Shown in pieces: positions 8,743-17,641 of a stretch of 64,000 bases of DNA. Position 1 is the stretch's first letter. Every line of letters starts with the position of its first letter. The position numbers and the translations under genes were made by a program. A model generated the notes under the pieces. That model was given only the letters and a program-made list of their open reading frames with translations. It did not search any database and was not told the origin of the DNA. This stretch comes from Paenibacillus lautus NBRC 15380 (lineage in GTDB: Bacteria > Bacillota > Bacilli > Paenibacillales > Paenibacillaceae). The stretch spans positions 1 through 64,000 of the forward strand of contig NZ_BIMF01000023.1 of assembly GCF_004000945.1 (NCBI RefSeq). Reading direction: 5' to 3'.

Positions 8743-8789
8743 ACGGCGATCACCTCCCGAATCCATTCGGAGGTAATCGCCGTTCTTTT
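8743..8789 (+). terminator. Terminator of the siderophore permease operon
   Basis: ACGGCGAT, ACCTCC and GAAT pair with ATTC, GGAGGT and ATCGCCGT to give a long stem followed by TTCTTTTG. Confidence 0.85.
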
Positions 8790-8880
8790 GTGTCATGCGC
8801 TAAAGCTTGATTGGCGTACATGAGCGAGTGCTATGCACTGCTCTGATTCAGCTCGGAGGCAACCTTTTTATTCCGCAAAA

Positions 8881-8906
8881 CAAAAAGACCGCGTCCGCGG
8901 TCTTTC
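8881..8906 (-). terminator. Terminator of bdhA
   Basis: AAAGACCGCG and CGCGGTCTTT form a tight 10-pair hairpin with a very short loop. On the minus strand it ends in five T residues, 35 bases past the bdhA stop. Confidence 0.85.
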
Positions 8907-8940
8907 ATAAGTTATGCAACTGCGAAGCACAGCTGCGATA

Positions 8941-9990
8941 TTAGTGAGCGCTCACCAGGATCTTCACCTGGTTCTTCTCTTTGAGCAAGGCCTCAAAGCC
9001 CCGGTCAATAACCTCATCCAGTTTGATCCGCTGGGTGACCAGCTTATCCGCCGGGAAGAATCCTTTTTCCATCAGGCTGATGACAGCCGGGAATACATCG
9101 CGATAACCGATGATACCGGTAATATTACGTTCCTTCATCACGATGTCATTGGGCACGATGGGAGCGGAGGTTTCGAAAATGCTGACAATCATAATCTGAC
9201 CGCCGATCTTCGTAGAATTGATCGCTTGATTCAGTACGGGCGGAACACCCGTCACTTCAAATGCGACATCTACCCCGCTGCCGGTCCGGCGATGGAGTTC
9301 CTTTACCACATCGTAAGCCTTCGGATCAATGACGATAGCCCCCAATTCCTCGGCCTTTTGTTTACGCTCAGCAGACAGCTCCACGGCGTAAATCTCGGAC
9401 GCCCCTGCTGCCTTCAATGCTTCAATGACGAGCAGACCGATCGGCCCCGCACCGAATACGACCGCCCGGTCCCCTGCTTTCAGCTGGCTTTGGCGTACGG
9501 CATACAAAGCGACTGCCGAAGGCTCTACCAGCGCCCCTTGTTCATACGAGACGCTGTCCGGAATTTTATGCACCATATGCTCATCCGCAGCTACATATTC
9601 GGAGAATCCGCCGCCACCGCCGGCAAGGCCGAGAAAGCCCATTTCGTCGCACAGATTGTACTTTCCTTGTCTGCAAGCCGCGCATTTTCCGCACGCAAAT
9701 ACAGGCTCAACAACCACGCGGTCACCGGCCTTGAATTTCGTAACGCCTTCGCCAACCTCTACCACCTGGCCGGAAAATTCATGGCCCATAACCACCGGAG
9801 CCTGTTCTCCGGTAAGGGTGTGAGGCGTATTCTCAGGTATAAATATAGGTCCGGCCACGTATTCGTGGAGATCACTGCCACAAATCCCGCACCATTCAAC
9901 CTTGATTTTCACTTTTCCACTCGTTGCTTGCGGCTCCGCAATTGTCTCCAAACGCAGATCCCTTACTCCATGCCAGCGCAATGCTTGCAT
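8941..9990 (-). CDS. bdhA: (R,R)-butanediol dehydrogenase, zinc medium-chain type
   Basis: A 349-aa zinc-dependent medium-chain dehydrogenase very similar to B. subtilis BdhA, which interconverts acetoin and 2,3-butanediol with NADH. Catalytic zinc ligands C37, H70 and E71 are seen, and a Rossmann GAGPIG motif lies in the middle. The structural-zinc set C100, C103, C106, C114 is complete, a site I recall as degenerate in B. subtilis BdhA. ATG 9990 was chosen because AAGGAG is 9 bases upstream. A minus-strand promoter lies at 10053-10081, with an operator-like palindrome at 10034-10045 close to the expected transcription start, so the LacI regulator at 10317 probably represses it. Confidence 0.9.
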   Translation of the reverse strand: MQALRWHGVRDLRLETIAEPQATSGKVKIKVEWCGICGSDLHEYVAGPIFIPENTPHTLTGEQAPVVMGHEFSGQVVEVGEGVTKFKAGDRVVVEPVFACGKCAACRQGKYNLCDEMGFLGLAGGGGGFSEYVAADEHMVHKIPDSVSYEQGALVEPSAVALYAVRQSQLKAGDRAVVFGAGPIGLLVIEALKAAGASEIYAVELSAERKQKAEELGAIVIDPKAYDVVKELHRRTGSGVDVAFEVTGVPPVLNQAINSTKIGGQIMIVSIFETSAPIVPNDIVMKERNITGIIGYRDVFPAVISLMEKGFFPADKLVTQRIKLDEVIDRGFEALLKEKNQVKILVSAH

Positions 9991-10033
9991 TGTCTTCATC
10001 TCCTTATGGGTTCGAAAAAATAAAAACAAAATA

Positions 10034-10045
10034 GGAAACGTTTCC
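10034..10045. promoter_or_regulatory. LacI-type operator at the bdhA promoter
   Basis: The perfect palindrome GGAAACGTTTCC lies just downstream of the bdhA -10 element. The 15-base context AGGAAACGTTTCCGA is identical to the site at 10282. It resembles a CcpA cre but differs at the outer bases, so a dedicated LacI-family repressor is the better fit. Confidence 0.75.
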
Positions 10046-10052
10046 GAGATCA

Positions 10053-10081
10053 AATATGTCACAGTTTTGACAATCTGTCAA
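10053..10081 (-). promoter_or_regulatory. Predicted bdhA promoter
   Basis: On the minus strand -35 TTGACA (10081-10076) and -10 CATATT (10058-10053) are 17 bases apart. The -35 is one arm of a TTGACA-ATC-TGTCAA palindrome, which might bind a second factor. Confidence 0.6.
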
Positions 10082-10233
10082 ACACGATGGACTAAAATGT
10101 ATGAACAGTCATGGACAACCGGTGGTCAGGGTTCATCGACTTTTTTAAGGACTAGCAGCAATTTATACGCCAACGTCCGCCACACCTCTTTTCTTTGCCG
10201 AGGTGTTCGATGAATCGAAGGTATTCTTAATGT

Positions 10234-10293
10234 TATAATATAGATATTACTCCTTTAGGATTTCGAATCAGTTCAATAACAGGAAACGTTTCC
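10234..10293 (+). promoter_or_regulatory. lacI-type regulator promoter and operator
   Basis: A consensus -10 TATAAT at 10234-10239 has no good -35. The operator GGAAACGTTTCC at 10282-10293 lies downstream of the expected start, 24 bases before the ATG. This arrangement suggests autorepression. Apart from these sites I see nothing in the 9991-10316 gap. Confidence 0.6.
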
Positions 10294-10316
10294 GATATAG
10301 AGAGGACTTTTTGAAT

Positions 10317-11345
10317 ATGGTGAATCCCAAAAAAGTGACGATTGAAGATGTCGCCAAACAAGCGGGCGTTGGCATTGCAACCGTGTCCCGAGCCATCAAC
10401 GACAGCAAGGGGATCAGTCCGAAAACGAAAGCACGGATCATGCAGGTGATCGAAGAAATCGGATTTAGTCCGGATACATCGGCTCAAAGCCTGAAGGTTC
10501 GGCAGACGAATCAAATCGCCTTGGCCGTGCCTGACATCCGAAATGCGATCATCCCGGAAATCGCCTGGTCGGTGGAACAGACCGCCAAGCAGCACGGATA
10601 TCGGGTCGTTCAGATCAATACGGCCGGGAATGCCCGAAACGAGCTTGAAATCGTGAGAGATATCAAGAAGCTGCACGTAGACGGCTTGATTATCATGCCG
10701 CTGGCTTATCCGAAAACGCTGAGCGACCTGATCAACAAATCCAGCCTCCCCGTCTCAATCATTAATTACGGGAAACAGCTTGGAGATGAGTATAAAGCCG
10801 ATATCGTCGGCCTGGCACGCCAGGAGGGCAGGCTTGTCATGGAGCATCTGCTAAAAATCGGACGGACCCGCATTGCCTATGCCGGTGCGCCCAAAGATAA
10901 AATCGAAGAGCGGTATTGGGCATATGAGCAGTCGCTGACGCAAGTCGATCCGTCGCTTGTCTATTTCGGGGAGGACTTCTCGTTTGAAACGGGGGTTCGT
11001 GCAGCGGACTATTTCCATGGCCTGAAGCATATGCCTGACGCCATCTATGCAGTAAACGATATGGTTGCCATCGGCATCGTCAACCGTTTTAAAGAGCTGA
11101 AGGTCCGGGTTCCCGATGACGTGGCCGTCGTCGGCATCGATAACAATGTATGGACCACCGTCACGACGCCTCAGATCAGTTCGGTGTCCATCATGGGCGA
11201 TGAAGTAGCCCGGCTGGCTACGGAATTGCTGCTCAAGCGGCTTCGCGAGCAAAAGTCCGGCCAATACGAACGCGTACAATTTGAACCGAGGCTCATCGTC
11301 AGGGAATCCAGCGTGACCGTGATACGAAACGCAACAACCGACTAG
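10317..11345 (+). CDS. LacI/GalR-family transcriptional regulator
   Basis: A 342-aa LacI-family repressor. Residues 5-55 form the DNA-binding headpiece (VTIEDVAKQAGVGIATVSRA followed by the hinge helix), and the rest is a periplasmic-binding-protein-like sugar domain. Length is typical. The ATG at 10317 was chosen with AGAGGA 10 bases upstream; a TTG at 10311 is also possible. It is divergent from bdhA, and identical palindromic cores sit before both genes, so autoregulation and control of bdhA are likely. The effector is unknown. Confidence 0.9.
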   Translation: MVNPKKVTIEDVAKQAGVGIATVSRAINDSKGISPKTKARIMQVIEEIGFSPDTSAQSLKVRQTNQIALAVPDIRNAIIPEIAWSVEQTAKQHGYRVVQINTAGNARNELEIVRDIKKLHVDGLIIMPLAYPKTLSDLINKSSLPVSIINYGKQLGDEYKADIVGLARQEGRLVMEHLLKIGRTRIAYAGAPKDKIEERYWAYEQSLTQVDPSLVYFGEDFSFETGVRAADYFHGLKHMPDAIYAVNDMVAIGIVNRFKELKVRVPDDVAVVGIDNNVWTTVTTPQISSVSIMGDEVARLATELLLKRLREQKSGQYERVQFEPRLIVRESSVTVIRNATTD

Positions 11346-11353
11346 GAGCATAT

Positions 11354-11387
11354 AAAGAGCCTGGAACGCGAAGTTCCAGGCTCTTTC
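11354..11387. terminator. Terminator of the LacI-type gene
   Basis: AAAGAGCCTGGAAC pairs with GTTCCAGGCTCTTT around a 5-base loop. It lies between convergent genes. Confidence 0.85.
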
Positions 11388-11499
11388 CTGCCGCTTTTTA
11401 ATTGGAATATTGGACGCTTAATGACTTAAGGTATACGCGGCTTCCCAGGGTCGCTAGAAAAACAATATGCGTTACAATAACCTGCCAGCATTTTGCTTC

Positions 11500-12813
11500 C
11501 TAAGCTTTGACTCCTTGAAAAAATCGCGGCAAAAACGAACGGTTCCGCTCCAGCATCTCATCCAGCATGGCTTCCGCGGCATTAACGGAATCGGTGAGCG
11601 GATGAGCGCCCAGAGCAAGCAGCGCCTTCTCCCTGCTGCCCGTGACCGCCGCCTCGATGGCCAGGCTCTCGTAGGTCTTCACGGCTTGGATCAGGCCGAT
11701 CGCCGCAGCCGGCACTCGCTCGACCGGTACCGGCACCGCGCCGTTCTTCGACACGACGCAGTTCACTTCGATACTGGCATCCGCCGGCAGGAAATCCAGT
11801 GTGTCGCCGTTCATGACGTTTAGCGTTTGAATCTCGCCGCTATCCGTATGAATGGCCTTCATCAAATTGACAGCCGCCTCGGAGTAATAAGCGCCGCCCC
11901 GCTGCTCAAGCTGCTTCGGCTTCTCCGCAAGTTCCGGCCGCTTGTAAATCTCAAACAGCTCGTCCTCAAGACGCTGGACCGTTTCGGCCCTTGTCTCGCC
12001 TCTGGCCGCGGCAGCCTGCTGCTCCTCCAGCATCTCCCGGTGGAGATAATAATATTTTAAATAATAGGACGGAATCGCGCCCATCGCCCGAATCAACGTA
12101 TCGTTCCAGGCAAGCTGCGGCACGTTGCGAGCTGAGTAGCTCCCTCCCGTTGCCAGCAGCTCCTCCAGCTTCGACACTCCATCGACCTCGATCCGGCTGA
12201 TCCAGTGCAGATGATTCAATCCGGCAAACTCACAGTAGATTCGCTCGACCGGCACCTCGTAAAGCCCGGACAACCACTTGTAAGCCGCGATGGGGGAGTT
12301 GCACAAGCCGATGGAGCGGATGCCGGAGTGCTTCATGATGGCTTCCGTTACCATCCCGGCGGGATTGGTAAAATTCAGCAGCCAGGCATCCGGACATAAT
12401 GCCTCCATGTCCTTGCAAATATCCAATAGCACAGGTATCGTCCGCAGAGCCTTCATCATGCCGCCGGCTCCTGTCGTTTCCTGCCCGAGCATCCTGTATT
12501 TCAGGGGGATCGTTTCGTCCCAGCCTCTGGCCTCCAGCAGTCCGACTCGCATCTGAGTCGATACATAATGGGCATTCCTCAGTGCTTCCTGGCGGTCCAA
12601 GGTCAACGTAATGCGGATCGGCAATCCGCTTCGCTCAATCATCCGCTGGGCCAGACCGCCTACAATTTCGAGCTTGCGGCGGCCTTCCGGGATATCCACG
12701 AGGACGATGTCCGTCACCGGAAACGACTCATAATGATGGATGAAACCTTCAATCAGCTCGGGGGTATACGAGGATCCGCCCCCGATAACAGCAACCTTCA
12801 ATCCAGTGCCCAT
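11500..12813 (-). CDS. GH4 6-phospho-beta-glucosidase
   Basis: A 437-aa glycoside hydrolase of family 4, an NAD+- and Mn2+-dependent group that hydrolyses phosphorylated disaccharides by oxidation and elimination. The dinucleotide loop VIGGGSSYTPEL is at 9-20. The metal and substrate motif CNSP is at 171-174 (metal ligand C171) and GLNHL with H201 follows. CNxP is the form found in 6-phospho-beta-glucosidases such as LicH and CelF. The start overlaps the end of the BadF-type kinase gene by 16 bases. No PTS gene is near, so the phosphorylated substrate may be made by that kinase after ABC import. Confidence 0.9.
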   Translation of the reverse strand: MGTGLKVAVIGGGSSYTPELIEGFIHHYESFPVTDIVLVDIPEGRRKLEIVGGLAQRMIERSGLPIRITLTLDRQEALRNAHYVSTQMRVGLLEARGWDETIPLKYRMLGQETTGAGGMMKALRTIPVLLDICKDMEALCPDAWLLNFTNPAGMVTEAIMKHSGIRSIGLCNSPIAAYKWLSGLYEVPVERIYCEFAGLNHLHWISRIEVDGVSKLEELLATGGSYSARNVPQLAWNDTLIRAMGAIPSYYLKYYYLHREMLEEQQAAAARGETRAETVQRLEDELFEIYKRPELAEKPKQLEQRGGAYYSEAAVNLMKAIHTDSGEIQTLNVMNGDTLDFLPADASIEVNCVVSKNGAVPVPVERVPAAAIGLIQAVKTYESLAIEAAVTGSREKALLALGAHPLTDSVNAAEAMLDEMLERNRSFLPRFFQGVKA

Positions 12814-13790
12814 TCCACATTCCTCTCCTTCACGGCAAGCTCATGCTGCAATTGTTCATACACGGCTGTGCCCGGAACCACGCCGTTCTCATCCATTGCG
12901 AGCAGGACGGCACCCGCTGCGGGCTCAAGGGCCAAAATGCGCACCCGGCTATTCGGGGCTGCCGCAAGAACCTGAGACTCAATATACGGAACGACGTAAT
13001 CCCTTTCTCCCCGGGTCAGGACGCTGCCGGCCAGCACGACATCGAAGGCGTCATTGCCCATGCCGAGCTTACGAATTACCGCGCTGGCGACCTTCCCCAG
13101 CTCCATGCCTTGCCTTTCCAATATCTCTCTTGCAGCTTCATCGGCGGGTGCGGCTTGAAACAGCAATTTCGCCAGTGTATGCGGCGCCCTTCTGCCCTCG
13201 TCCAAAAATCGGTGAAACATCTCTTCCACGCTGCCGAACCTAAGTGCATCCAGCGTTAGCGGCGTCAATGAAGTCGGCTTCTCGCGGCCTTCCCAGGAAC
13301 GAACGACCGTCCGAAACACCTCGACGGCCAGGTCGGCGCCTCCGCCGAAATCGCCGAACGCATAACCGAATCCTCCGATCTGAACCTCCTCGCCTGCCGC
13401 GTTGACGCCATAACCGTTCGTCCCGCTTCCGCATATAAGGACGACGCCGTCCCTCTGTCTTGTGCCGGCTCTCATGGCAATGACGGTATCGCAGGCGATA
13501 TGGTGTTTCTTGAAGCCCATGGCGCCGATCATGGGCCGCAAGATGCGGAAGTCCGCCTCGCGGTCGGCTCCCGCCAGCCCGAACGACGCGCAAGCGATGT
13601 CTTCTCGCCCGAGTCCCGCCTGTCCAAGCGCCTCTTCAACGGCCTGCCTGATGCTTGCTTCCGCACGCGCTGCGCCAAGCTGATGGTTGCCGCAGCCGCC
13701 CATTCCCTTTCCAGCGATTCGTCCTGTCCCGTCCGCCACGACGGCCAGCGTCTTGCTTCCTCCGCCGTCGACTCCCAAGTAGTAATTCAA
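12798..13790 (-). CDS. BadF/BadG-type sugar kinase (GlcNAc kinase-like)
   Basis: A 330-aa actin-fold ATPase of the BadF/BadG/BcrA/BcrD family that includes N-acetylglucosamine kinase. The phosphate-1 loop GVDGGGSKT is at 6-14, GLAGAD near 72, and the phosphate-2 loop ICGSGTNG near 119. The GlcNAc-kinase block GDEGSG is changed to GDFGGG, so the sugar may differ. The start is TTG at 13790 with AGGAGAG about 7 bases upstream. Tight overlap with the GH4 gene indicates translational coupling. I infer that it phosphorylates an imported mono- or disaccharide. Confidence 0.85.
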   Translation of the reverse strand: MNYYLGVDGGGSKTLAVVADGTGRIAGKGMGGCGNHQLGAARAEASIRQAVEEALGQAGLGREDIACASFGLAGADREADFRILRPMIGAMGFKKHHIACDTVIAMRAGTRQRDGVVLICGSGTNGYGVNAAGEEVQIGGFGYAFGDFGGGADLAVEVFRTVVRSWEGREKPTSLTPLTLDALRFGSVEEMFHRFLDEGRRAPHTLAKLLFQAAPADEAAREILERQGMELGKVASAVIRKLGMGNDAFDVVLAGSVLTRGERDYVVPYIESQVLAAAPNSRVRILALEPAAGAVLLAMDENGVVPGTAVYEQLQHELAVKERNVEWALD

Positions 13791-13895
13791 GTATGATCTC
13801 TCCTATGATGCCCGGCTCATGAAGCTGTCCTGCCCAGCGAATGCCAGCGCATATTCCGCAAGCCCCTGAAGGAATGGACGGCTTCGCCGTGACGT

Positions 13896-15563
13896 TTATT
13901 TCGATGCTTCCAGCTTCTGCTTATTCTCCTGCCATTTTGCTGTTTTGTACTGTAATAGCTTGTCGTAACCCGCTTTTTGCGCATCTGCCTCTGCCTTATC
14001 CAGAAGCGAGAGCACTTCCTGATCCGAAGAGGCCGAGCTGATCGCCTTGGCTCTGGCCTGCTCATAAATTTCGAACACGCGCTGCGCAATTATGCCCTCC
14101 TCGGAATCGCCTGCCGGATCCAGGTTGGCGTACTCCGTCGTGTTCATCTGCGTCTTCCAGGTAATCTCCGATTGCCAATACGTTTCAAAGTTCCGCTTCT
14201 CCGGCGGCAGCGTGGATTCGAATTTCATCTTGGAATTGTCGACATACACCGTGTTGCCGTTCCACTGGAAGTTCACCGTGGCGTTCATCAACTCATCGCG
14301 CCCCTTCGCATCGCTGGTGAATTTATCGGTGAACAGCGGCATGTCCTCTTCGTCCGTCCCGTCCCAGTACAAGCCTTCAGGTCCCCACATGATCGTCCGC
14401 TGGCCCTCGGGACCAGTGAACCAATCCAGGAATGCAAAGATAGCTTCCGGATCTTTCGCCGCTTGCGTGATGACGCTGACATTCCAGCCTAGCTGCTTGT
14501 AATCGCCCGGGAAAATCTTGTCGCGATCCAATCCTTCCTTGTGTACCGGCCATATCATTATGTAACCGGCATCAGGGTCCTGCGCCTTCAGCAGATTGTT
14601 GCCCTTGGAACCGAACTCGGTCGGGCTGGAGGCTACATAAACCGCCACGTTGCCGCTCAGAATCTTCTGCTCGACTTGCTCCAGCTTCTGCGTGAAGGCA
14701 TCCTGCGTAATGAGTTTCTCGCGGTACAATCGGCTCATGTATTGAAGCAGCTCCCGATAAACGGGATCCGTGAACAGCGACACAAGTTGATCCCCCTGGG
14801 GTACAGCGATCATACTGTTGAACGTATACGGGCGGTTTTCAGCAAAAGCAGACACCATGATGTCCACGCCCGCTGCCGATTGGCCAACCTCCAGAGGAAC
14901 GACATCCGGATACTTTGCCTTCACTTGCTTCAAATAGGCGTACAGATCATCCGGCGTTTCCAGTTTTGGCGATCCAAGCTCCTCGTATATCTTTTTATTG
15001 ACGAGATAGCCGGCATTGCCGTTCGGCTGCGTTGTATACCAGTTCGGGAATTGATACAGCTTTCCGTCCGGCGAGCGAAGCAGATCGAGCGTGGATTCCC
15101 CGGCCCATTTTTTCAGATTTGGGTATTTATCCAGATAATCGTCGAACGGCACCAGCATGCCCTCGGCACGCAGCTTCTCGACCTCCGCGCCCCGTTCCAT
15201 CCATATGACATCCGGCAGCTCCCCGGACACGATCATCGTACTGAGCTTGTTCTTGGCAACGCCGCCGGAGCTGACCGGAACCACGTTAACCTTCTTGTTC
15301 TCCTGGATCCACTTGGTTGCAAGATCCGCGCCCCAATCCGGCATCGTATACCAGTCATAGTGGCCATAGAACGAGAATTCCAGCGGCTTCTCTCCCAGCA
15401 CAAAGTTATCCTCTCCGGCTGGTTTCTCATTGTTTTGCGAGCTTGGGCCTTCCTTCTCCGGGCTTGCGGCATTCCCTCCCGAACCCGAACATCCCGTTAA
15501 AGCCATGACGATGACAAGCGTGACTGACCATGCAGATAGAAGCCTTTTTCCCCTTTTTTTCAT
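13896..15563 (-). CDS. Sugar ABC transporter binding lipoprotein (LplA-like)
   Basis: A 555-aa extracellular solute-binding lipoprotein of the LplA type, common in Paenibacillus next to LplB/LplC-like permeases. The signal peptide ends in ALTGC (Cys 25), followed by a Ser/Gly/Glu spacer. Conserved pieces include LPDVIWMERGAEVEKL and a C-terminal GPEGLYWDG block. The start at 15563 has AAGGGAG 8 bases upstream; an in-frame ATG 18 bases earlier lacks spacing. The ligand is probably an oligosaccharide, judged from the GH4, kinase and lichenase neighbours. Confidence 0.9.
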   Translation of the reverse strand: MKKRGKRLLSAWSVTLVIVMALTGCSGSGGNAASPEKEGPSSQNNEKPAGEDNFVLGEKPLEFSFYGHYDWYTMPDWGADLATKWIQENKKVNVVPVSSGGVAKNKLSTMIVSGELPDVIWMERGAEVEKLRAEGMLVPFDDYLDKYPNLKKWAGESTLDLLRSPDGKLYQFPNWYTTQPNGNAGYLVNKKIYEELGSPKLETPDDLYAYLKQVKAKYPDVVPLEVGQSAAGVDIMVSAFAENRPYTFNSMIAVPQGDQLVSLFTDPVYRELLQYMSRLYREKLITQDAFTQKLEQVEQKILSGNVAVYVASSPTEFGSKGNNLLKAQDPDAGYIMIWPVHKEGLDRDKIFPGDYKQLGWNVSVITQAAKDPEAIFAFLDWFTGPEGQRTIMWGPEGLYWDGTDEEDMPLFTDKFTSDAKGRDELMNATVNFQWNGNTVYVDNSKMKFESTLPPEKRNFETYWQSEITWKTQMNTTEYANLDPAGDSEEGIIAQRVFEIYEQARAKAISSASSDQEVLSLLDKAEADAQKAGYDKLLQYKTAKWQENKQKLEASK

Positions 15564-15636
15564 TCCAAGTGCTCCCTTCATGATTCATCTATGGTCAAAG
15601 CTGCCGCTTCAAACCCTTGGCAAGATGGCTGGTGAA

Positions 15637-16530
15637 TTACTCCTTCAAAGAACCGATTAATACGCCCTTCACAAAATACTTCTGAACGAACGGGTATACG
15701 CACAGGATCGGAACGGTTGCCACCATCATGGTCGCCATGGACAAGGACTTGGTCGTTACGGCCTTCATCGCGCTCATCCGGCCCTGTGCCGCGGCATCCA
15801 TGTTCTGCATCTGTTCCATCATGATATTGGCATTGAGGATCTGCTGAAGCTTCGTCTGTATCGGCAGCAGATCCGTGTTGGATATGTAAATGCTTGGCGC
15901 AAACCAATCATTCCAATGATACACGGCCGTGAACAACGACAGCGTCGCAACGACCGGTCCCGATAGCGGAAGCACGATTCGGAAGAATACGCCCCAGTTC
16001 GAGGAACCGTCGATATGGGCCGACTCCTCAAGGCCGGGCGGAATGCCCTTAAAGAACGTCCGGAATATAATCATATTCCACACGCTGATGATGCCTGGTA
16101 CGACCATAACCCAGAACGAGTTCATCAGGCCCAGCTCCCGAATAAGCAAATAATTCGGAATGAGTCCGCCGCTGAAGTACATCGTCACGATGCAGGTGAC
16201 CATATAAAAATTCCGGCCCATCAACTCGCGTTTGGATATGCCATAAGCGAATATGGCGGTTGCTGCAATGGAGAGAAAAGTACCTGTCACCGTACGGAGC
16301 ACCGAGATGACGAACCCGTCAATGAGGCGCTCGTCCTTGAACACTACGCGGTAATCCTCCAGCGTAAATTCGCGCGGCCAGAACGTAATGCCGCCCTGCA
16401 TCGTATCGGTCCCCGAGTTAAACGAGATGACGGCAGCGTTCCAGAATGGGTACAGCGCGATAAATGCCAGCAACGCCAAAGAGCCGTAGATGAACCCAAC
16501 GAATACCCGATCTCCGTTTGACAGCCTCAT
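15637..16530 (-). CDS. Sugar ABC permease, LplC/ganQ type
   Basis: A 297-aa carbohydrate permease with six membrane segments. The EAA loop that docks on the ATPase is seen as GLEESAHIDGSSNWGVFFRIVLP, and the LplC-type C-terminus ends in PFVQKYFVKGVLIGSLKE. The ATG at 16530 has GGGGAG 8 bases upstream; the long N-terminal part of the open frame is read from the neighbouring gene and is not coding. It pairs with the permease at 16553. No ATPase gene is present in the cluster; a shared MsmX-type ATPase is the usual partner of such systems. Confidence 0.92.
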   Translation of the reverse strand: MRLSNGDRVFVGFIYGSLALLAFIALYPFWNAAVISFNSGTDTMQGGITFWPREFTLEDYRVVFKDERLIDGFVISVLRTVTGTFLSIAATAIFAYGISKRELMGRNFYMVTCIVTMYFSGGLIPNYLLIRELGLMNSFWVMVVPGIISVWNMIIFRTFFKGIPPGLEESAHIDGSSNWGVFFRIVLPLSGPVVATLSLFTAVYHWNDWFAPSIYISNTDLLPIQTKLQQILNANIMMEQMQNMDAAAQGRMSAMKAVTTKSLSMATMMVATVPILCVYPFVQKYFVKGVLIGSLKE

Positions 16531-16552
16531 ATGCATCTCTCCCCTTTCTGCC

Positions 16553-17506
16553 CTACCATAGGCTGTTCCCCGACCGTCGGGCCCAGTAGTTGGCTCCGGC
16601 CAACAACAATACGCTGATGATCGCCTTGAATAGACCCGCCGCCGTAGCGTAGGAGAATCGGCTGTTCTGAATGCCAATCCGGTAGACGTACGTGTCCAGC
16701 ACGTCGCTGACATCCCGCAATACCGGATTGCCTGCCAGCAGCAAAATGTCCTCAAAACCGGCATTCAGGAAGTTGCCGATCGCGAGAATCGAGAACACAA
16801 CGATGATCGGCATAATGGACGGAATAGTGATGGAGATGATCTGCTTCAGACGGCTCGCACCGTCAATTGAAGCCGCTTCATACAGTTGGGGATTAATGCC
16901 CGCAATGGCCGCCAAATACACAATGGAGGAAAAACCGATCTCCTTCCACACATTCGTTACCGTCAGGATGCTCCAGAAGTACTTCGGCTCCGATAGAAAA
17001 TTGATCGGTTCATCGATCAGGCTCAGCTTCTGCAGCAGAATGTTCAGACTGCCGTTGTCCGTGGACAGAATGGAGATCGCAAAGCCCGAGACGATGACCC
17101 ACGACAAGAAGTGAGGCAGATAGCTGATCGTCTGGACGATTCTTTTGAAGGAATGCCTCCCTACTTCATTCAGCATTAACGCAAGCAGGATCGGGGCAGG
17201 AAACCCGATACACAGCTTCAGCAGGCTGATGACCAGAGTGTTCCGCATAATGGTCCAGAACTCCGGCGCCCCAAAAAACATCTCAAAATGCTTGAAGCCG
17301 ACCCACGGGCTGTTCAGAAAGCCCTTGAACAGACTGTAGTCCTGGAACGCCATGAGTACCCCGTACATGGGAATGTAGCTGAAAACCAGAATGAACATCA
17401 TGGCCGGAAGCACCATCAGCTGTATATCCCATTGCTTCAGAAAGCAGCGCAAGCGGCCTTTCTTCATATGCGTCTCCGTCCTGCTGTCGATCCCGATTTG
17501 CGGCAT
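16553..17506 (-). CDS. Sugar ABC permease, LplB type
   Basis: A 317-aa inner-membrane permease of the LplB type with about six membrane segments. The first is LMVLPAMMFILVFSYIPMYG. The EAA loop is LYEAASIDGASRLKQIISITIP, and the C-terminus SNYW-like ending ANYWARR is typical. The ATG at 17506 has GGGGGAG 6 bases upstream; the in-frame ATG above it abuts the ribosome site. It is the first transporter gene of the cluster, 133 bases below the AraC gene, with a terminator between them. Confidence 0.92.
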   Translation of the reverse strand: MPQIGIDSRTETHMKKGRLRCFLKQWDIQLMVLPAMMFILVFSYIPMYGVLMAFQDYSLFKGFLNSPWVGFKHFEMFFGAPEFWTIMRNTLVISLLKLCIGFPAPILLALMLNEVGRHSFKRIVQTISYLPHFLSWVIVSGFAISILSTDNGSLNILLQKLSLIDEPINFLSEPKYFWSILTVTNVWKEIGFSSIVYLAAIAGINPQLYEAASIDGASRLKQIISITIPSIMPIIVVFSILAIGNFLNAGFEDILLLAGNPVLRDVSDVLDTYVYRIGIQNSRFSYATAAGLFKAIISVLLLAGANYWARRSGNSLW

Positions 17507-17612
17507 TGGCATCTCCCCCTTTTTATTTTGTGTTAGGTTTGTTGACATATTCTTGAGATGCTTGCCACTTTATTGTATCGCCTGACCAGGCTCATTTCTC
17601 TGCTTAAACAAG

Positions 17613-17641
17613 CAAAAACCAGCACTATTTCACTGGTTTTT
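17613..17641 (-). terminator. Terminator of the AraC-type gene
   Basis: AAAACCAG and CTGGTTTT form the stem, with a T run on the minus strand. It overlaps the AraC stop codon and separates this gene from the permease operon. Confidence 0.65.

Noticed and set aside
8914..10023. 369-aa plus-strand open frame
   Set aside because: It is antisense to bdhA, shows no family features, and the bdhA motifs are unmistakable.
10034..10293. CcpA cre sites
   Set aside because: GGAAACGTTTCC resembles cre, but outer bases differ from the consensus and two identical 15-mers flank a local LacI-family gene, so a dedicated operator is favoured.
14541..15500. 319-aa plus-strand open frame
   Set aside because: It lies antisense to the sugar-binding lipoprotein gene, is rich in Arg and His as expected from a shadow frame, and lacks a ribosome site.
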